A stretch of DNA of 64,000 bases from Clostridium_AT stratigraminis (lineage in GTDB: Bacteria; Bacillota; Clostridia; Clostridiales; Clostridiaceae), in the NCBI RefSeq assembly GCF_045310675.1, contig NZ_JBJHZZ010000002.1:310001-374000 (forward strand), read 5' to 3'. Position 1 is the first letter of the stretch. The number at the start of each line of letters is the position of its first letter. The position numbers and the translations under genes are program-made. The notes beneath the pieces are model-generated. The model was given only the letters and a program-made list of their open reading frames with translations, searched no databases and had not been told where the DNA came from. Shown here in pieces: positions 17,801-25,985 of the stretch.

Positions 17801-19420
17801 ATGAAAAGCAAGTTTTGTTTTATATTGAGTTTAATAATAATAATGTTTATATTCACAAGTGGATGTGTTGAAAAAAAGACAACTTCCTCAATATTAGATA
17901 ATAAGACAAAAACTAATATAGTTTATAGTATCAATGAGTTTCCAGAGGATCTTTTGCAATTAAATTCAAGCAGCAGCTGTGACAAAGATATTCTTCTTAC
18001 ATTATTCGAAGGTCTTGTAAAGCAAAATGAAAATGGAGATTTAGTACCTGGAATAGCAGAAAGTATTACTGAAGGCAAGGATAATATTACTTATACCTTT
18101 AAATTAAGGGATAATGCAAAATGGTATGATGGAAAGAAAATAACTGCCGAAGATTTTGTGACTTTTTTTAAAGATATATTAAATCCCACACTTAAGAATA
18201 ATTATGCAAGTGAGTTATATTGTATATTTGGTGCTCAAGATTATAATAATGGCAAAAAAAGCTTTAACGGAGTTGCAATTAGGGCTGTTGATGAAAAGAC
18301 TCTTGAATTAAGGTTAAATTCACCTACAAACTCTTTGCTGCAAGTATTAAGTGAACCTGTGTTTGCACTTAGAATTATTGATGCTAATTTAAAGGACTGG
18401 AGAAATGCATATAAAAATATTAATTATACTGGCCCCTTTAGTCTTTATAGCATAGATAATAGTACAGGACTAACACTATTAAAGAACGAAAACTACTATG
18501 ACAAAGCTGAAGTAAAATCAGACAAATTATATATCACTACAAATTCAAGTACTGAAAATGCTATGGCAAGTTTTAAGAATAATAAAATTAATTTATTCTT
18601 AAATCCTCCTGTTAGTGAAATTAAAAATCTTATTATTAATGGAGAGGAAGAAGCTATTCCAGTTAACATTGGGTGGAGTTTAAATTTCAATTTTAAAAAA
18701 TCAGGAATTGCTAATAATGTCAGCTTTCGAAGGGCATTGAGTTTAGCTATTAATAGAGAAAAAATAGCTGAAAATAATCTAAGTAGTACAGTAAGAGCAG
18801 CTTTCACTTATGTACCTAAGGAGGATTCTGCAAGCTCACAAGTTTTTAATGCAAACAAATATATAAAAGAAGAAAATGATGTTACACTTAGTAAAGAGCT
18901 TCTTTCAAATAGCAGATATGATAAAAAAGAAAAAGTAAGTTTTATATATTTAGATAATGATGCAAATAAACGAATTGCGGATGCTTTAGCAAAGAATATT
19001 AAAGAGGTATTAGATATAAATATAGATTGCAAAGGCTTAAATGAAGGAGATTTTAATGACTTCTTAAAAAATGGTAATTTCAGCATGGCTTTAAATGAAT
19101 ATACCTCCACTAATAATGACGCATTATCTTTTCTAGAACCATGGATTTCAACATCTAAGTCAAATATTTTTGGATATAATAATAGCCAGTATGATGATTT
19201 AGTTTTTAAGGCAAAATTAGAAGGAGATAAGCAAAAAAGATCAGATTATATAAAAAATGGAGAGGCAATACTGCTTAATGAAATGCCCAATATTCCACTG
19301 TTTTTTCAGAATATAATTTTGTGCAAAAAATCAGAAATTAAAGGAGTTTATATTTTAAAAGAAGGTAATGTTAAACTTGATAAGGCTTATATAGATGATG
19401 AAGACAGCACAAATAACTAA
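17801..19420 (+). CDS. Oligopeptide-type ABC transporter substrate-binding lipoprotein
   Basis: The 539-residue protein is a family 5 solute-binding protein (OppA/DppA type). A lipoprotein signal peptide ends at the lipobox FTSGC near residue 24, so it would be anchored outside the membrane. Family marks are ITEGKDNITYTFKLRDNAKWYDGKKITAEDFV and FRRALSLAINREKIAE. The start is ATG 17801, where GGGAG sits at proper spacing; an in-frame ATG 15 bases earlier contains that site. No permease or ATPase genes are adjacent, so it is an orphan binding protein. The ligand is probably a peptide, but this cannot be read from sequence. Confidence 0.9.
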   Translation: MKSKFCFILSLIIIMFIFTSGCVEKKTTSSILDNKTKTNIVYSINEFPEDLLQLNSSSSCDKDILLTLFEGLVKQNENGDLVPGIAESITEGKDNITYTFKLRDNAKWYDGKKITAEDFVTFFKDILNPTLKNNYASELYCIFGAQDYNNGKKSFNGVAIRAVDEKTLELRLNSPTNSLLQVLSEPVFALRIIDANLKDWRNAYKNINYTGPFSLYSIDNSTGLTLLKNENYYDKAEVKSDKLYITTNSSTENAMASFKNNKINLFLNPPVSEIKNLIINGEEEAIPVNIGWSLNFNFKKSGIANNVSFRRALSLAINREKIAENNLSSTVRAAFTYVPKEDSASSQVFNANKYIKEENDVTLSKELLSNSRYDKKEKVSFIYLDNDANKRIADALAKNIKEVLDINIDCKGLNEGDFNDFLKNGNFSMALNEYTSTNNDALSFLEPWISTSKSNIFGYNNSQYDDLVFKAKLEGDKQKRSDYIKNGEAILLNEMPNIPLFFQNIILCKKSEIKGVYILKEGNVKLDKAYIDDEDSTNN

Positions 19421-19446
19421 AAGCTCCCTATTAACTGGGAGCTTTT
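19419..19446. terminator. Bidirectional terminator between convergent genes
   Basis: AAAAGCTCCC and GGGAGCTTTT form a perfect 10-bp stem with A and T runs on both sides, between the convergent OppA-like gene and the gene at 19469. Confidence 0.88.
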
Positions 19447-19468
19447 AGTTATTTATAAAGATTATTAC

Positions 19469-20881
19469 CTAAGGGTTATCGGCATCGAATTTGCTTAAAT
19501 ATATTATTAGTAAATAAATAAACATATTCTTGCTGCTGTCAAAAGTAAGCTTGCTTTGAGTGAAGCTTTCTTTCTTTTTATTATAGGATATATTTTTTAT
19601 GAATATGGGAGCTAAATCAACGCTATCAGGAGTAGGTATATTTGGCATTCTAAATTCCTGCTCGTCAATGATATCTTCAGATTTTGAAGTGAAGTTTCTA
19701 TATCTTTCTACGTCGTCTAAATCAGGGCTTACCGGCCAGCTTAATATAATGCCTGAATCTATAAGCTGTCTTTTATATACATCTACGGCAATCATATTAC
19801 CATCTTTACTTTCACCAAAGAACTTCATATAACTTAAAATGGATAATAAATAAAGCACAATCTCAAGGCTTGAATAAAGAGATTCTTTTTTATCTTCAGC
19901 CTTTATAAAAAGTCCTTTTTCCGGCATATATAATTCCAGAAGTTTATTATGAATACTGTCACAAGTATCCTTAAACTTTATAATTTCAGTATCTTTATAG
20001 ATAACTAAGCAATTTATGAAGAATAAACAGTCAGTTTCAAGCTCATTTTCAAGTTTATCAGAAAGGACGTCTTTCCGGCCCTCTAAAATGAATTCCATTA
20101 TATCAAGAAATAATAATTTTGCCTCAGGTAGCTTACTATAATTGTAAAATAAATTTATCGCAAAAGAAAGTTTGGTTAGCTCCTCATAGGAGCTAAGATA
20201 GAGTTCATCTTTTAACTCATTAAACATATTAAAAATATCTAAGGCAAAGGATTTGTATTCATTACCCAATGCACTGTCATCAAATAAGGAATATTTATAA
20301 TAAGCTGCCATAAGGAAAGCTTGATCAGAAAACTTAAACTTTTTATTTTTTTCTTCAAATTTATATTCCTCCAAGGAGTTTCCATCTATGTGCTTTTTAT
20401 CAACAAATAAGCCTTCTATGTTCCTGAAGTTTGCAGCATAGAATTCAAGCTGCTTTTTTGCCAGCAATAAATAGACGTTTCCTAAGGAATTCTTTTTATT
20501 ATCAATGCCTTCAAACTTCTTATAGTAATCTATTAATTCTAAAATACCTAAGGTCATTAGTGAATTTCCTTCTATGTTTATTTCTTTTTTTAGGCTGTCT
20601 TCATCAAAGCATAGGCCGCCTCCGATATTTATTAATTTTGGACTACCTTTTTTATATATACATAAAAGTGGAGAAAAAGGACCAATTGTGCTAATATCAA
20701 AATTAGGTATATTTTTTATCTTTAGATCTTTAGCTGAAATTGTTATTCCGCATTTGGAATTTAAAACTAAATATTTTAATGATTCTTTTGCTAGGAAAAA
20801 AAGTTGCTTTTCAATGATATTACTTTTAAGGGTATTCATCCTTAAAAAAGGACCTATATACTTCAAACTATACACCACCAT
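19469..20881 (-). CDS. Unrecognised 470-residue protein
   Basis: I do not recognise a family. The protein has no signal peptide or membrane segment. Its middle (about residues 110-350) looks like successive amphipathic helices (GILELIDYYKKFEG, LLLAKKQLEFYAANF, LTKLSFAINLFYNYSKLPEAK), which suggests an alpha-alpha repeat or toroid. The C-terminal part is Asp- and Pro-rich (SWPVSPDLDDVERYRNF). The ATG at 20881 follows AAGGA at good spacing. It is divergent from the AIR-synthase-like gene by 76 bases. An IAVDVYKRQ stretch near residue 370 resembles the peptide encoded by Nextera adapters, but the DNA differs at two positions and the frame continues normally. Confidence 0.75.
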   Translation of the reverse strand: MVVYSLKYIGPFLRMNTLKSNIIEKQLFFLAKESLKYLVLNSKCGITISAKDLKIKNIPNFDISTIGPFSPLLCIYKKGSPKLINIGGGLCFDEDSLKKEINIEGNSLMTLGILELIDYYKKFEGIDNKKNSLGNVYLLLAKKQLEFYAANFRNIEGLFVDKKHIDGNSLEEYKFEEKNKKFKFSDQAFLMAAYYKYSLFDDSALGNEYKSFALDIFNMFNELKDELYLSSYEELTKLSFAINLFYNYSKLPEAKLLFLDIMEFILEGRKDVLSDKLENELETDCLFFINCLVIYKDTEIIKFKDTCDSIHNKLLELYMPEKGLFIKAEDKKESLYSSLEIVLYLLSILSYMKFFGESKDGNMIAVDVYKRQLIDSGIILSWPVSPDLDDVERYRNFTSKSEDIIDEQEFRMPNIPTPDSVDLAPIFIKNISYNKKKESFTQSKLTFDSSKNMFIYLLIIYLSKFDADNP

Positions 20882-20957
20882 AAATTAATCCTTATATAAA
20901 TAATATGATTTAATTTGGAAAATAGTGCTTGACCACCTAAAAAGAAAGGAGATTTTT

Positions 20958-21956
20958 ATGAAAGTCGGAAAATTAAATTGGGATGATCTTAAAGAAATAA
21001 TAAATAGTAATAAGAGTGTGGATAGAAAAGATGTCAGAATTAAAAGCGGGGTAGGTGAAGATTGCAGCGTTATAGAATATGGAGACTTTGAATGCATTGT
21101 TTCAACTGATCCTATAACCGGAGCTGAAAGCGACATTGGAAAACTTGCTGTACATATTAATTGCAACGATATAGCCTCCTGCGGTGTTGAGCCTATAGGA
21201 ATTCTTATAACCATTCTTGCACCTGAGAAGACAACATTAAAGGAATTAAAAGATTTAATGAAAGAAATTGATGAAGAATGCAAAAAATTAAATGTTGAAA
21301 TCCTAGGTGGTCATACAGAAATAACTAGAGCCGTTAATAAGCTTATAGTATCCTGCACTGCCATTGGTAAGGGAAAAAAAGGTGTTGCAGTTGCAACAAG
21401 TGGTGCTGAAATAGATGATGACATAATCGTAACTAAAAATTTAGCTATGGAGGGCACCTCAATAATTATTAATGATTATATTCAATTTATTAGGGATATA
21501 ATCACTGCTGAAGAAGCAGAAGAAGTAAAAACCTATATAGAAAATATTAGCGTGGTTGATGAAGGGATAATAGCAGGAAATTTTGGAGTAAATTCCATGC
21601 ATGATATTACTGAAGGTGGTGTACTAGGAGCACTGTGGGAAATGGCTGACGCTAGTAATGTTGGTTTTAGAGTATATGAAGAAAAGATGCCTTTAAGTAA
21701 TGTTACAAAAAAGATATGCAGCAAGCTAAACATTGACCCTTTAAGGCTTATATCATCAGGAAGTATGCTTATTACAACTAAGAATGGACCAGAACTTATA
21801 AATAAGCTGAGTAAAAAAGGAATTAAGGCAGCAATTATAGGCAATATTACTAAGGACAAAGGTATTTTAGTCGATAATAAAGGTTTTGAAATAGAAGTGC
21901 AACCGCCAGAAAGAGATGAACTTTTTAGCTTGGATGATTTATTAATGAATAGTTAA
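20958..21956 (+). CDS. AIR synthase-related (PurM/HypE/ThiL-like) protein
   Basis: This 332-residue protein has the ATP-binding fold shared by PurM, SelD, HypE and ThiL. The N-terminal glycine-rich acidic stretch GVGEDCSVIE and the STDPITGAESDIGKLAVHIN block carry the ATP and Mg contacts. HDITEGGVLGALWEMADAS is the conserved C-terminal-domain entry. The usual HypE C-terminal cysteine is absent and no hydrogenase genes are near, so maturation of hydrogenase is unlikely. The true substrate is unknown. ATG 20958 follows AAAGGAG. Confidence 0.85.
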   Translation: MKVGKLNWDDLKEIINSNKSVDRKDVRIKSGVGEDCSVIEYGDFECIVSTDPITGAESDIGKLAVHINCNDIASCGVEPIGILITILAPEKTTLKELKDLMKEIDEECKKLNVEILGGHTEITRAVNKLIVSCTAIGKGKKGVAVATSGAEIDDDIIVTKNLAMEGTSIIINDYIQFIRDIITAEEAEEVKTYIENISVVDEGIIAGNFGVNSMHDITEGGVLGALWEMADASNVGFRVYEEKMPLSNVTKKICSKLNIDPLRLISSGSMLITTKNGPELINKLSKKGIKAAIIGNITKDKGILVDNKGFEIEVQPPERDELFSLDDLLMNS

Positions 21957-22067
21957 CAATTAAAACAAAATGAAGAATTATAAATTATTTAGTCTATAAT
22001 AAAATAGATTAAGTTTTTCTTTGTGGAAGCATCCATAATTAATGATTTTTATTGGAGGTTAATAAAA

Positions 22068-22817
22068 TTGAGAAATGATAATAGAAGAAATGATTCAGTA
22101 AGGCCCGTTAAAATAGCCCGAAATTATATAAAACATGCAGAGGGTTCAGTGCTCATTGAAGTCGGAGATACAAAAGTAATATGTACTGCCTCCTTGGAGG
22201 ATAAAGTACCTCCATTTTTAAAGGGAACAGGAGAAGGATGGATTACAGCAGAATATAATATGCTCCCTAGGGCAACTCAAGTTAGAAAACCAAGGGATAT
22301 TTCTAGATTAAAGATAGATGGCAGAACTATGGAAATTCAAAGACTTATAGGAAGAGCCTTGAGATCTGTTGTTGATTTAAAAGCTATTGGTGAAAAAACT
22401 ATATGGATAGATTGCGATGTGATACAAGCAGATGGAGGAACAAGAACTTCTTCTATTACAGGAGCCTTTGTTGCCATGGTCGATGCAGTAAATAAGCTTC
22501 ACAAACATACTCCATTTCAGGTTTATCCAATAAGAAATTTTGTAACTGCGGTAAGTGTAGGGATTGTAAATGATGTGAAAATGTTAGATTTATGTTATAT
22601 TGAAGATTCAAATGCTAAAGTAGATATGAATATTGTTATGACAGATGAAGGCCAATTTATAGAAGTGCAGGGGACTGGAGAAGAGAGCCCTTTTTCTAGA
22701 AAGGATTTAGATGAACTATTGGCACTTGGAGAAAAGGGAATAAAACAAATGCTGCAGGCTCAAAAGGACGCGCTTAAAACAGATTGTTTATGGATAGGGA
22801 CAGGTGAAAACAATTGA
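22068..22817 (+). CDS. rph: Ribonuclease PH
   Basis: RNase PH is a phosphate-dependent 3'-5' exoribonuclease that trims tRNA 3' ends. The protein begins RNDNRRNDSVRPVKI and contains the phosphate-binding core TAEYNMLPRATQVRKPRD and IQADGGTRTSSITGA. The length of 249 residues is normal. The start is TTG 22068 because GGAGG lies nine bases upstream; a GTG at 22023 is in frame but has no ribosome site. It heads an rph-rdgB-yfcE operon with overlapping genes and lies about 1.2 kb upstream of the tRNA cluster whose products it could process. Confidence 0.96.
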   Translation: MRNDNRRNDSVRPVKIARNYIKHAEGSVLIEVGDTKVICTASLEDKVPPFLKGTGEGWITAEYNMLPRATQVRKPRDISRLKIDGRTMEIQRLIGRALRSVVDLKAIGEKTIWIDCDVIQADGGTRTSSITGAFVAMVDAVNKLHKHTPFQVYPIRNFVTAVSVGIVNDVKMLDLCYIEDSNAKVDMNIVMTDEGQFIEVQGTGEESPFSRKDLDELLALGEKGIKQMLQAQKDALKTDCLWIGTGENN

Positions 22818-23413
22818 AAAAATTAATTATTGCAAGCAATAATGCTCACAAGGTTAAGGAGATTAAGGCCATATTAGAGGAATTTCCAATTGAAGTAATA
22901 TCATTAAGAGAAGCTGAAATAGATATTGATGTTGTTGAAGATGGTAGTACTTTTATGGAAAATGCACTTAAAAAGGCTAGAGAAATTTTTGCTATAGGAA
23001 AGGATGCAATGGTTTTATCAGACGATTCCGGGCTTATGGTGGATGCCTTAAATGGAGCTCCGGGAGTTTTTTCTGCAAGGTTTGCTGGAGAACATGGTAA
23101 TGACAAAAAAAATAATGAAAAATTATTAAAGCTTTTAGATGGAAAGCCTATAGAAGAAAGGAAGGCACATTTCGTAAGTGCAATAGTACTTATAATAAGT
23201 GAAGATAAAATAATAAAGGTTCAAGGAGAAGTAGAAGGCTATATAAAGGAGGCACCATCTGGAAATAGCGGCTTTGGCTATGACCCGCTTTTCTATTATC
23301 CAAAGTTTAATAAAACCTTTGGTGAATTAACTGAAGATGAGAAGAATAGCATCAGCCATAGAGCAAGAGCACTAGAAAAACTTAAGGAAGAATTAAAAAG
23401 GAGTAAACTTTAA
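22814..23413 (+). CDS. rdgB: XTP/dITP pyrophosphatase (RdgB/HAM1)
   Basis: This house-cleaning enzyme hydrolyses non-canonical purine nucleotides (ITP, dITP, XTP) to monophosphates. The start KKLIIASNNAHKVKEIKAIL, the catalytic LSDDSGLMVDALNGAPGVFSAR and GNSGFGYDPLFYYP are typical. The TTG start overlaps the rph stop by four bases (TTGA), so translation is coupled. The length of 199 residues is normal. In some Firmicutes rph and rdgB are fused or paired, as here. Confidence 0.95.
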   Translation: MKKLIIASNNAHKVKEIKAILEEFPIEVISLREAEIDIDVVEDGSTFMENALKKAREIFAIGKDAMVLSDDSGLMVDALNGAPGVFSARFAGEHGNDKKNNEKLLKLLDGKPIEERKAHFVSAIVLIISEDKIIKVQGEVEGYIKEAPSGNSGFGYDPLFYYPKFNKTFGELTEDEKNSISHRARALEKLKEELKRSKL

Positions 23414-23886
23414 TGCAAATAGCTGTACTTAGTGATTCTCATAGGCACATTTATGAGTTAAATCAAGTTTTAAAGCAAATTGTATCCTCGGACATGATAA
23501 TACATTTAGGCGATAACGTGGATGATGTAGAGGTGCTGAGTAAGGGATATAAAGGTAACATTATTAACGTGAGAGGAAATTGCGATTTTAATGCCTTTGT
23601 GCCAAGTGAGAGACTGGAGGAGCTTAACGGTAAGAAAGTATTTATTACCCATGGACATAAATATGGTGTGAAAAGTGACTTATTAAGGCTTAAATATAAG
23701 GCAAAGGAAGTAGGAGCAGATATAGTTTTATTTGGACATACCCATGAAGCTATTGAATTGTATGAAGAGAGAATATGGTTTGTTAATCCTGGAAGCCTAG
23801 CACTTCCACGGAACAGATATAAAAGCTATGCTATTCTAAATATTGATAAGAATGATATAAAAGTCAGTATCAGAGAACTAACTTAA
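23413..23886 (+). CDS. YfcE/MJ0936-family metallophosphoesterase
   Basis: This 157-residue calcineurin-like phosphoesterase has the metal-binding motifs LSDSHRH, HLGDNVDD, RGNCD, THGHKYG and FGHTH in order. YfcE-type enzymes hydrolyse phosphodiesters; the physiological substrate is uncertain. The ATG overlaps the rdgB stop by one base, making it the third gene of the rph operon. Only about 20 bases separate its stop from the tRNA promoter, and no terminator is visible between them, so readthrough into the tRNAs is possible. Confidence 0.92.
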   Translation: MQIAVLSDSHRHIYELNQVLKQIVSSDMIIHLGDNVDDVEVLSKGYKGNIINVRGNCDFNAFVPSERLEELNGKKVFITHGHKYGVKSDLLRLKYKAKEVGADIVLFGHTHEAIELYEERIWFVNPGSLALPRNRYKSYAILNIDKNDIKVSIRELT

Positions 23887-23904
23887 AAAAAATGAAATTA
23901 GGTA

Positions 23905-23933
23905 TTGACGAATTAAATTATATCGTGTAGAAT
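23905..23933 (+). promoter_or_regulatory. Promoter of the tRNA cluster
   Basis: TTGACG at 23905-23910 and TAGAAT at 23928-23933 are 17 bases apart, about 43 bases before the first tRNA. Confidence 0.75.
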
Positions 23934-23944
23934 AGTCTATGTCG

Positions 23945-23970
23945 TCGGGAGTTGAACAAGTTACTTCCGA
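23945..23970 (+). other. Leader hairpin ahead of the first tRNA
   Basis: TCGGGAGT and ACTTCCGA form an eight-bp stem (one G-T pair) around a ten-base loop, starting about five bases after the likely transcription start and ending five bases before tRNA-Pro. It may protect or guide processing of the precursor. Confidence 0.5.
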
Positions 23971-23975
23971 GATAC

Positions 23976-24051
23976 CGGGGTGTAGCGCAGATGGGAGCGC
24001 GCGTGGTTTGGGACCATGAGGTCGCAGGTTCAATCCCTGTCACCCCGACCA
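23976..24051 (+). tRNA. tRNA-Pro(TGG), copy 1
   Basis: The acceptor stem CGGGGTG/CACCCCG, anticodon loop TTTGGGA with anticodon TGG, T-loop TTCAATC and encoded CCA are all present. Confidence 0.96.
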
Positions 24052-24058
24052 AATATAT

Positions 24059-24132
24059 GCGGGTGTAGCTCAATGGTAGAGTTCTAGCCTTCCAAGCTAG
24101 CTACGAGGGTTCGATTCCCTTCACCCGCTCCA
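24059..24132 (+). tRNA. tRNA-Gly(TCC), copy 1
   Basis: The acceptor stem GCGGGTG/CACCCGC, anticodon loop CTTCCAA with anticodon TCC, and encoded CCA are present. Two further copies follow at 24715 and 25077. Confidence 0.96.
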
Positions 24133-24135
24133 AAT

Positions 24136-24212
<77 letters not shown>

Positions 24213-24217
24213 AATAT

Positions 24218-24293
24218 GCACCATTAGCTCAGTTGGTAGAGCAACTGACTCTTAATCAGTGGGCCCTGGGTTCGAGTCCCTGATGGTGCACCA
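24218..24293 (+). tRNA. tRNA-Lys(CTT), copy 1
   Basis: The acceptor stem GCACCAT/ATGGTGC, anticodon loop CTCTTAA with anticodon CTT, and encoded CCA are present. Confidence 0.95.
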
Positions 24294-24297
24294 TATG

Positions 24298-24373
24298 GTG
24301 GACGTAGTTCAATTGGCAGAGCACCGGATTGTGGTTCCGGCTGTTGTGGGTTCGAGTCCCATCGTCCACCCCA
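24298..24373 (+). tRNA. tRNA-His(GTG), copy 1
   Basis: The acceptor stem GTGGACG/CGTCCAC and anticodon loop TTGTGGT with anticodon GTG are present. The extra 5' G expected at position -1 of tRNA-His is encoded at 24297, opposite a C discriminator. Confidence 0.96.
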
Positions 24374-24378
24374 TGTAA

Positions 24379-24453
24379 TGGGATGTCGCCAAGCGGTAAG
24401 GCACAGGACTTTGACTCCTGTATCCGTAGGTTCGAATCCTGCCATCCCAACCA
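24379..24453 (+). tRNA. tRNA-Gln(TTG), copy 1
   Basis: The acceptor stem TGGGATG/CATCCCA, anticodon loop CTTTGAC with anticodon TTG, and encoded CCA are present. It is a presumed substrate of GatCAB. Confidence 0.96.
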
Positions 24454-24457
24454 AGAT

Positions 24458-24533
24458 GGTTCACTAGCTCAGTCGGTAGAGCACATGACTTTTAATCATG
24501 GTGTCCGGGGTTCGATTCCCCGGTGAGCCACCA
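24458..24533 (+). tRNA. tRNA-Lys(TTT), copy 1
   Basis: The acceptor stem GGTTCAC/GTGAGCC (one G-T pair), anticodon loop CTTTTAA with anticodon TTT, and encoded CCA are present. Confidence 0.96.
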
Positions 24534-24545
24534 AAATAAAATAAT

Positions 24546-24629
24546 GCAGATGTGGCGGAACTGGCAGACGCACTAGACTTAGGATCTAGCGCCTACGGCA
24601 TGCAGGTTCGATTCCTGTCATCTGCACCA
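24546..24629 (+). tRNA. tRNA-Leu(TAG), copy 1
   Basis: The class II tRNA of 84 bases has acceptor GCAGATG/CATCTGC, anticodon loop CTTAGGA with anticodon TAG, a variable arm (GCGCCTACGGCAT region) and encoded CCA. Confidence 0.95.
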
Positions 24630-24633
24630 ATAT

Positions 24634-24708
24634 GCGGAAGTGACTCAATGGTAGAGTGTCACCTTGCCAAGGTGAAGGTCGCGGGTTCGAGTCCCGTCTT
24701 CCGCTCCA
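24634..24708 (+). tRNA. tRNA-Gly(GCC), copy 1
   Basis: The acceptor stem GCGGAAG/CTTCCGC, anticodon loop TTGCCAA with anticodon GCC, and encoded CCA are present. The D arm reads GACTC rather than the common GCTC. Confidence 0.96.
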
Positions 24709-24714
24709 ATATAC

Positions 24715-24788
24715 GCGGGTGTAGCTCAATGGTAGAGTTCTAGCCTTCCAAGCTAGCTACGAGGGTTCGATTCCCTTCACCCGCTCCA
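24715..24788 (+). tRNA. tRNA-Gly(TCC), copy 2
   Basis: The tRNA body is identical to the copy at 24059. Confidence 0.96.
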
Positions 24789-24792
24789 AAAT

Positions 24793-24869
<77 letters not shown>

Positions 24870-24874
24870 AATAT

Positions 24875-24950
24875 GCACCATTAGCTCAGTTGGTAGAGCA
24901 ACTGACTCTTAATCAGTGGGCCCTGGGTTCGAGTCCCTGATGGTGCACCA
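24875..24950 (+). tRNA. tRNA-Lys(CTT), copy 2
   Basis: The tRNA body is identical to the copy at 24218. Confidence 0.95.
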
Positions 24951-24955
24951 TATAC

Positions 24956-25031
24956 CGGGGTGTAGCGCAGATGGGAGCGCGCGTGGTTTGGGACCATGAG
25001 GTCGCAGGTTCAATCCCTGTCACCCCGACCA
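24956..25031 (+). tRNA. tRNA-Pro(TGG), copy 2
   Basis: The tRNA body is identical to the copy at 23976. It is the last gene before the internal terminator-like hairpin. Confidence 0.96.
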
Positions 25032-25035
25032 CTTT

Positions 25036-25068
25036 AAAAGTTATCTATTTATTTAAGTAACTTTTTTT
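25036..25068 (+). terminator. Terminator-like hairpin inside the tRNA cluster
   Basis: AAAAGTTA pairs with TAACTTTT across a 14-base loop and is followed by a T run, separating the first 13 tRNAs from the last eight. The stem is weak. No new promoter is visible before 25077. Confidence 0.55.
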
Positions 25069-25076
25069 ATTTCTAT

Positions 25077-25150
25077 GCGGGTGTAGCTCAATGGTAGAGT
25101 TCTAGCCTTCCAAGCTAGCTACGAGGGTTCGATTCCCTTCACCCGCTCCA
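25077..25150 (+). tRNA. tRNA-Gly(TCC), copy 3
   Basis: The tRNA body is identical to the copies at 24059 and 24715. Confidence 0.96.
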
Positions 25151-25156
25151 GAATAT

Positions 25157-25233
<77 letters not shown>

Positions 25234-25237
25234 TATG

Positions 25238-25313
25238 GTGGACGTAGTTCAATTGGCAGAGCACCGGATTGTGGTTCCGGCTGTTGTGGGTTCGAGTCCC
25301 ATCGTCCACCCCA
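25238..25313 (+). tRNA. tRNA-His(GTG), copy 2
   Basis: The tRNA body is identical to the copy at 24298, again with an encoded G at -1 (25237). It starts the second copy of a five-tRNA block. Confidence 0.96.
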
Positions 25314-25318
25314 CGTAA

Positions 25319-25393
25319 TGGGATGTCGCCAAGCGGTAAGGCACAGGACTTTGACTCCTGTATCCGTAGGTTCGAATCCTGCCATCCCAACCA
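25319..25393 (+). tRNA. tRNA-Gln(TTG), copy 2
   Basis: The tRNA body is identical to the copy at 24379. The preceding spacer differs from the first block by one base (CGTAA versus TGTAA). Confidence 0.96.
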
Positions 25394-25397
25394 AGAT

Positions 25398-25473
25398 GGT
25401 TCACTAGCTCAGTCGGTAGAGCACATGACTTTTAATCATGGTGTCCGGGGTTCGATTCCCCGGTGAGCCACCA
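25398..25473 (+). tRNA. tRNA-Lys(TTT), copy 2
   Basis: The tRNA body and flanking spacers are identical to the copy at 24458. Confidence 0.96.
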
Positions 25474-25485
25474 AAATAAAATAAT

Positions 25486-25569
25486 GCAGATGTGGCGGAA
25501 CTGGCAGACGCACTAGACTTAGGATCTAGCGCCTACGGCATGCAGGTTCGATTCCTGTCATCTGCACCA
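25486..25569 (+). tRNA. tRNA-Leu(TAG), copy 2
   Basis: The tRNA body and flanking spacers are identical to the copy at 24546. Confidence 0.95.
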
Positions 25570-25573
25570 ATAT

Positions 25574-25648
25574 GCGGAAGTGACTCAATGGTAGAGTGTC
25601 ACCTTGCCAAGGTGAAGGTCGCGGGTTCGAGTCCCGTCTTCCGCTCCA
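25574..25648 (+). tRNA. tRNA-Gly(GCC), copy 2
   Basis: The tRNA body is identical to the copy at 24634. The duplicated block ends here. Confidence 0.96.
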
Positions 25649-25655
25649 AATTTAA

Positions 25656-25732
25656 GCACCCATAGCTCAGCTGGATAGAGTAGTGGACTTCGAATCCAAT
25701 GGTCGCAGGTTCGACTCCTGTTGGGTGCACCA
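25656..25732 (+). tRNA. tRNA-Arg(TCG)
   Basis: The acceptor stem GCACCCA/TGGGTGC, anticodon loop CTTCGAA with anticodon TCG, and encoded CCA are present. The outermost anticodon-stem pair is a G-A mismatch, unlike the other tRNAs here. It is the only single-copy tRNA in the cluster. Confidence 0.92.
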
Positions 25733-25741
25733 AGAATGTTG

Positions 25742-25786
25742 AAACACCTAGGTTTGTAGAAATTCAAACTTAGGTGTTTTTCTGTT
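25742..25786 (+). terminator. Terminator of the tRNA cluster
   Basis: AAACACCTAGGTTTG pairs with CAAACTTAGGTGTTT (one mismatch) and is followed by a T run. Confidence 0.88.
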
Positions 25787-25985
25787 TTTCCACATTATTC
25801 CCATATTAAAAGTTTTTTTATACCTAAAGCTCCACTTCAGTAATCCAGCAACTGAATCTAAAAAGTATTAAAGATTTTTCAGAAACAGGGTAGCATATTT
25901 CGGAACAATGAATGGTTATCTTACTAATGTATATAATAGTATATATTACTTATTTTTAGTTAAAAGCTGGAGGTAATAAATATCT

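Noticed and set aside
19762..19785. A stretch encoding DVYKRQ that resembles the Nextera mosaic-end adapter
   Set aside because: The DNA reads CTGTCTTTTATATACATCT, which differs from the adapter at two positions, and the coding frame continues normally on both sides. It is most likely chance, not adapter contamination.
20958..21956. HypE hydrogenase maturation factor
   Set aside because: The C-terminal cysteine motif of HypE is absent and there are no hyp genes in the neighbourhood, so only the broader AIR-synthase-related name is kept.
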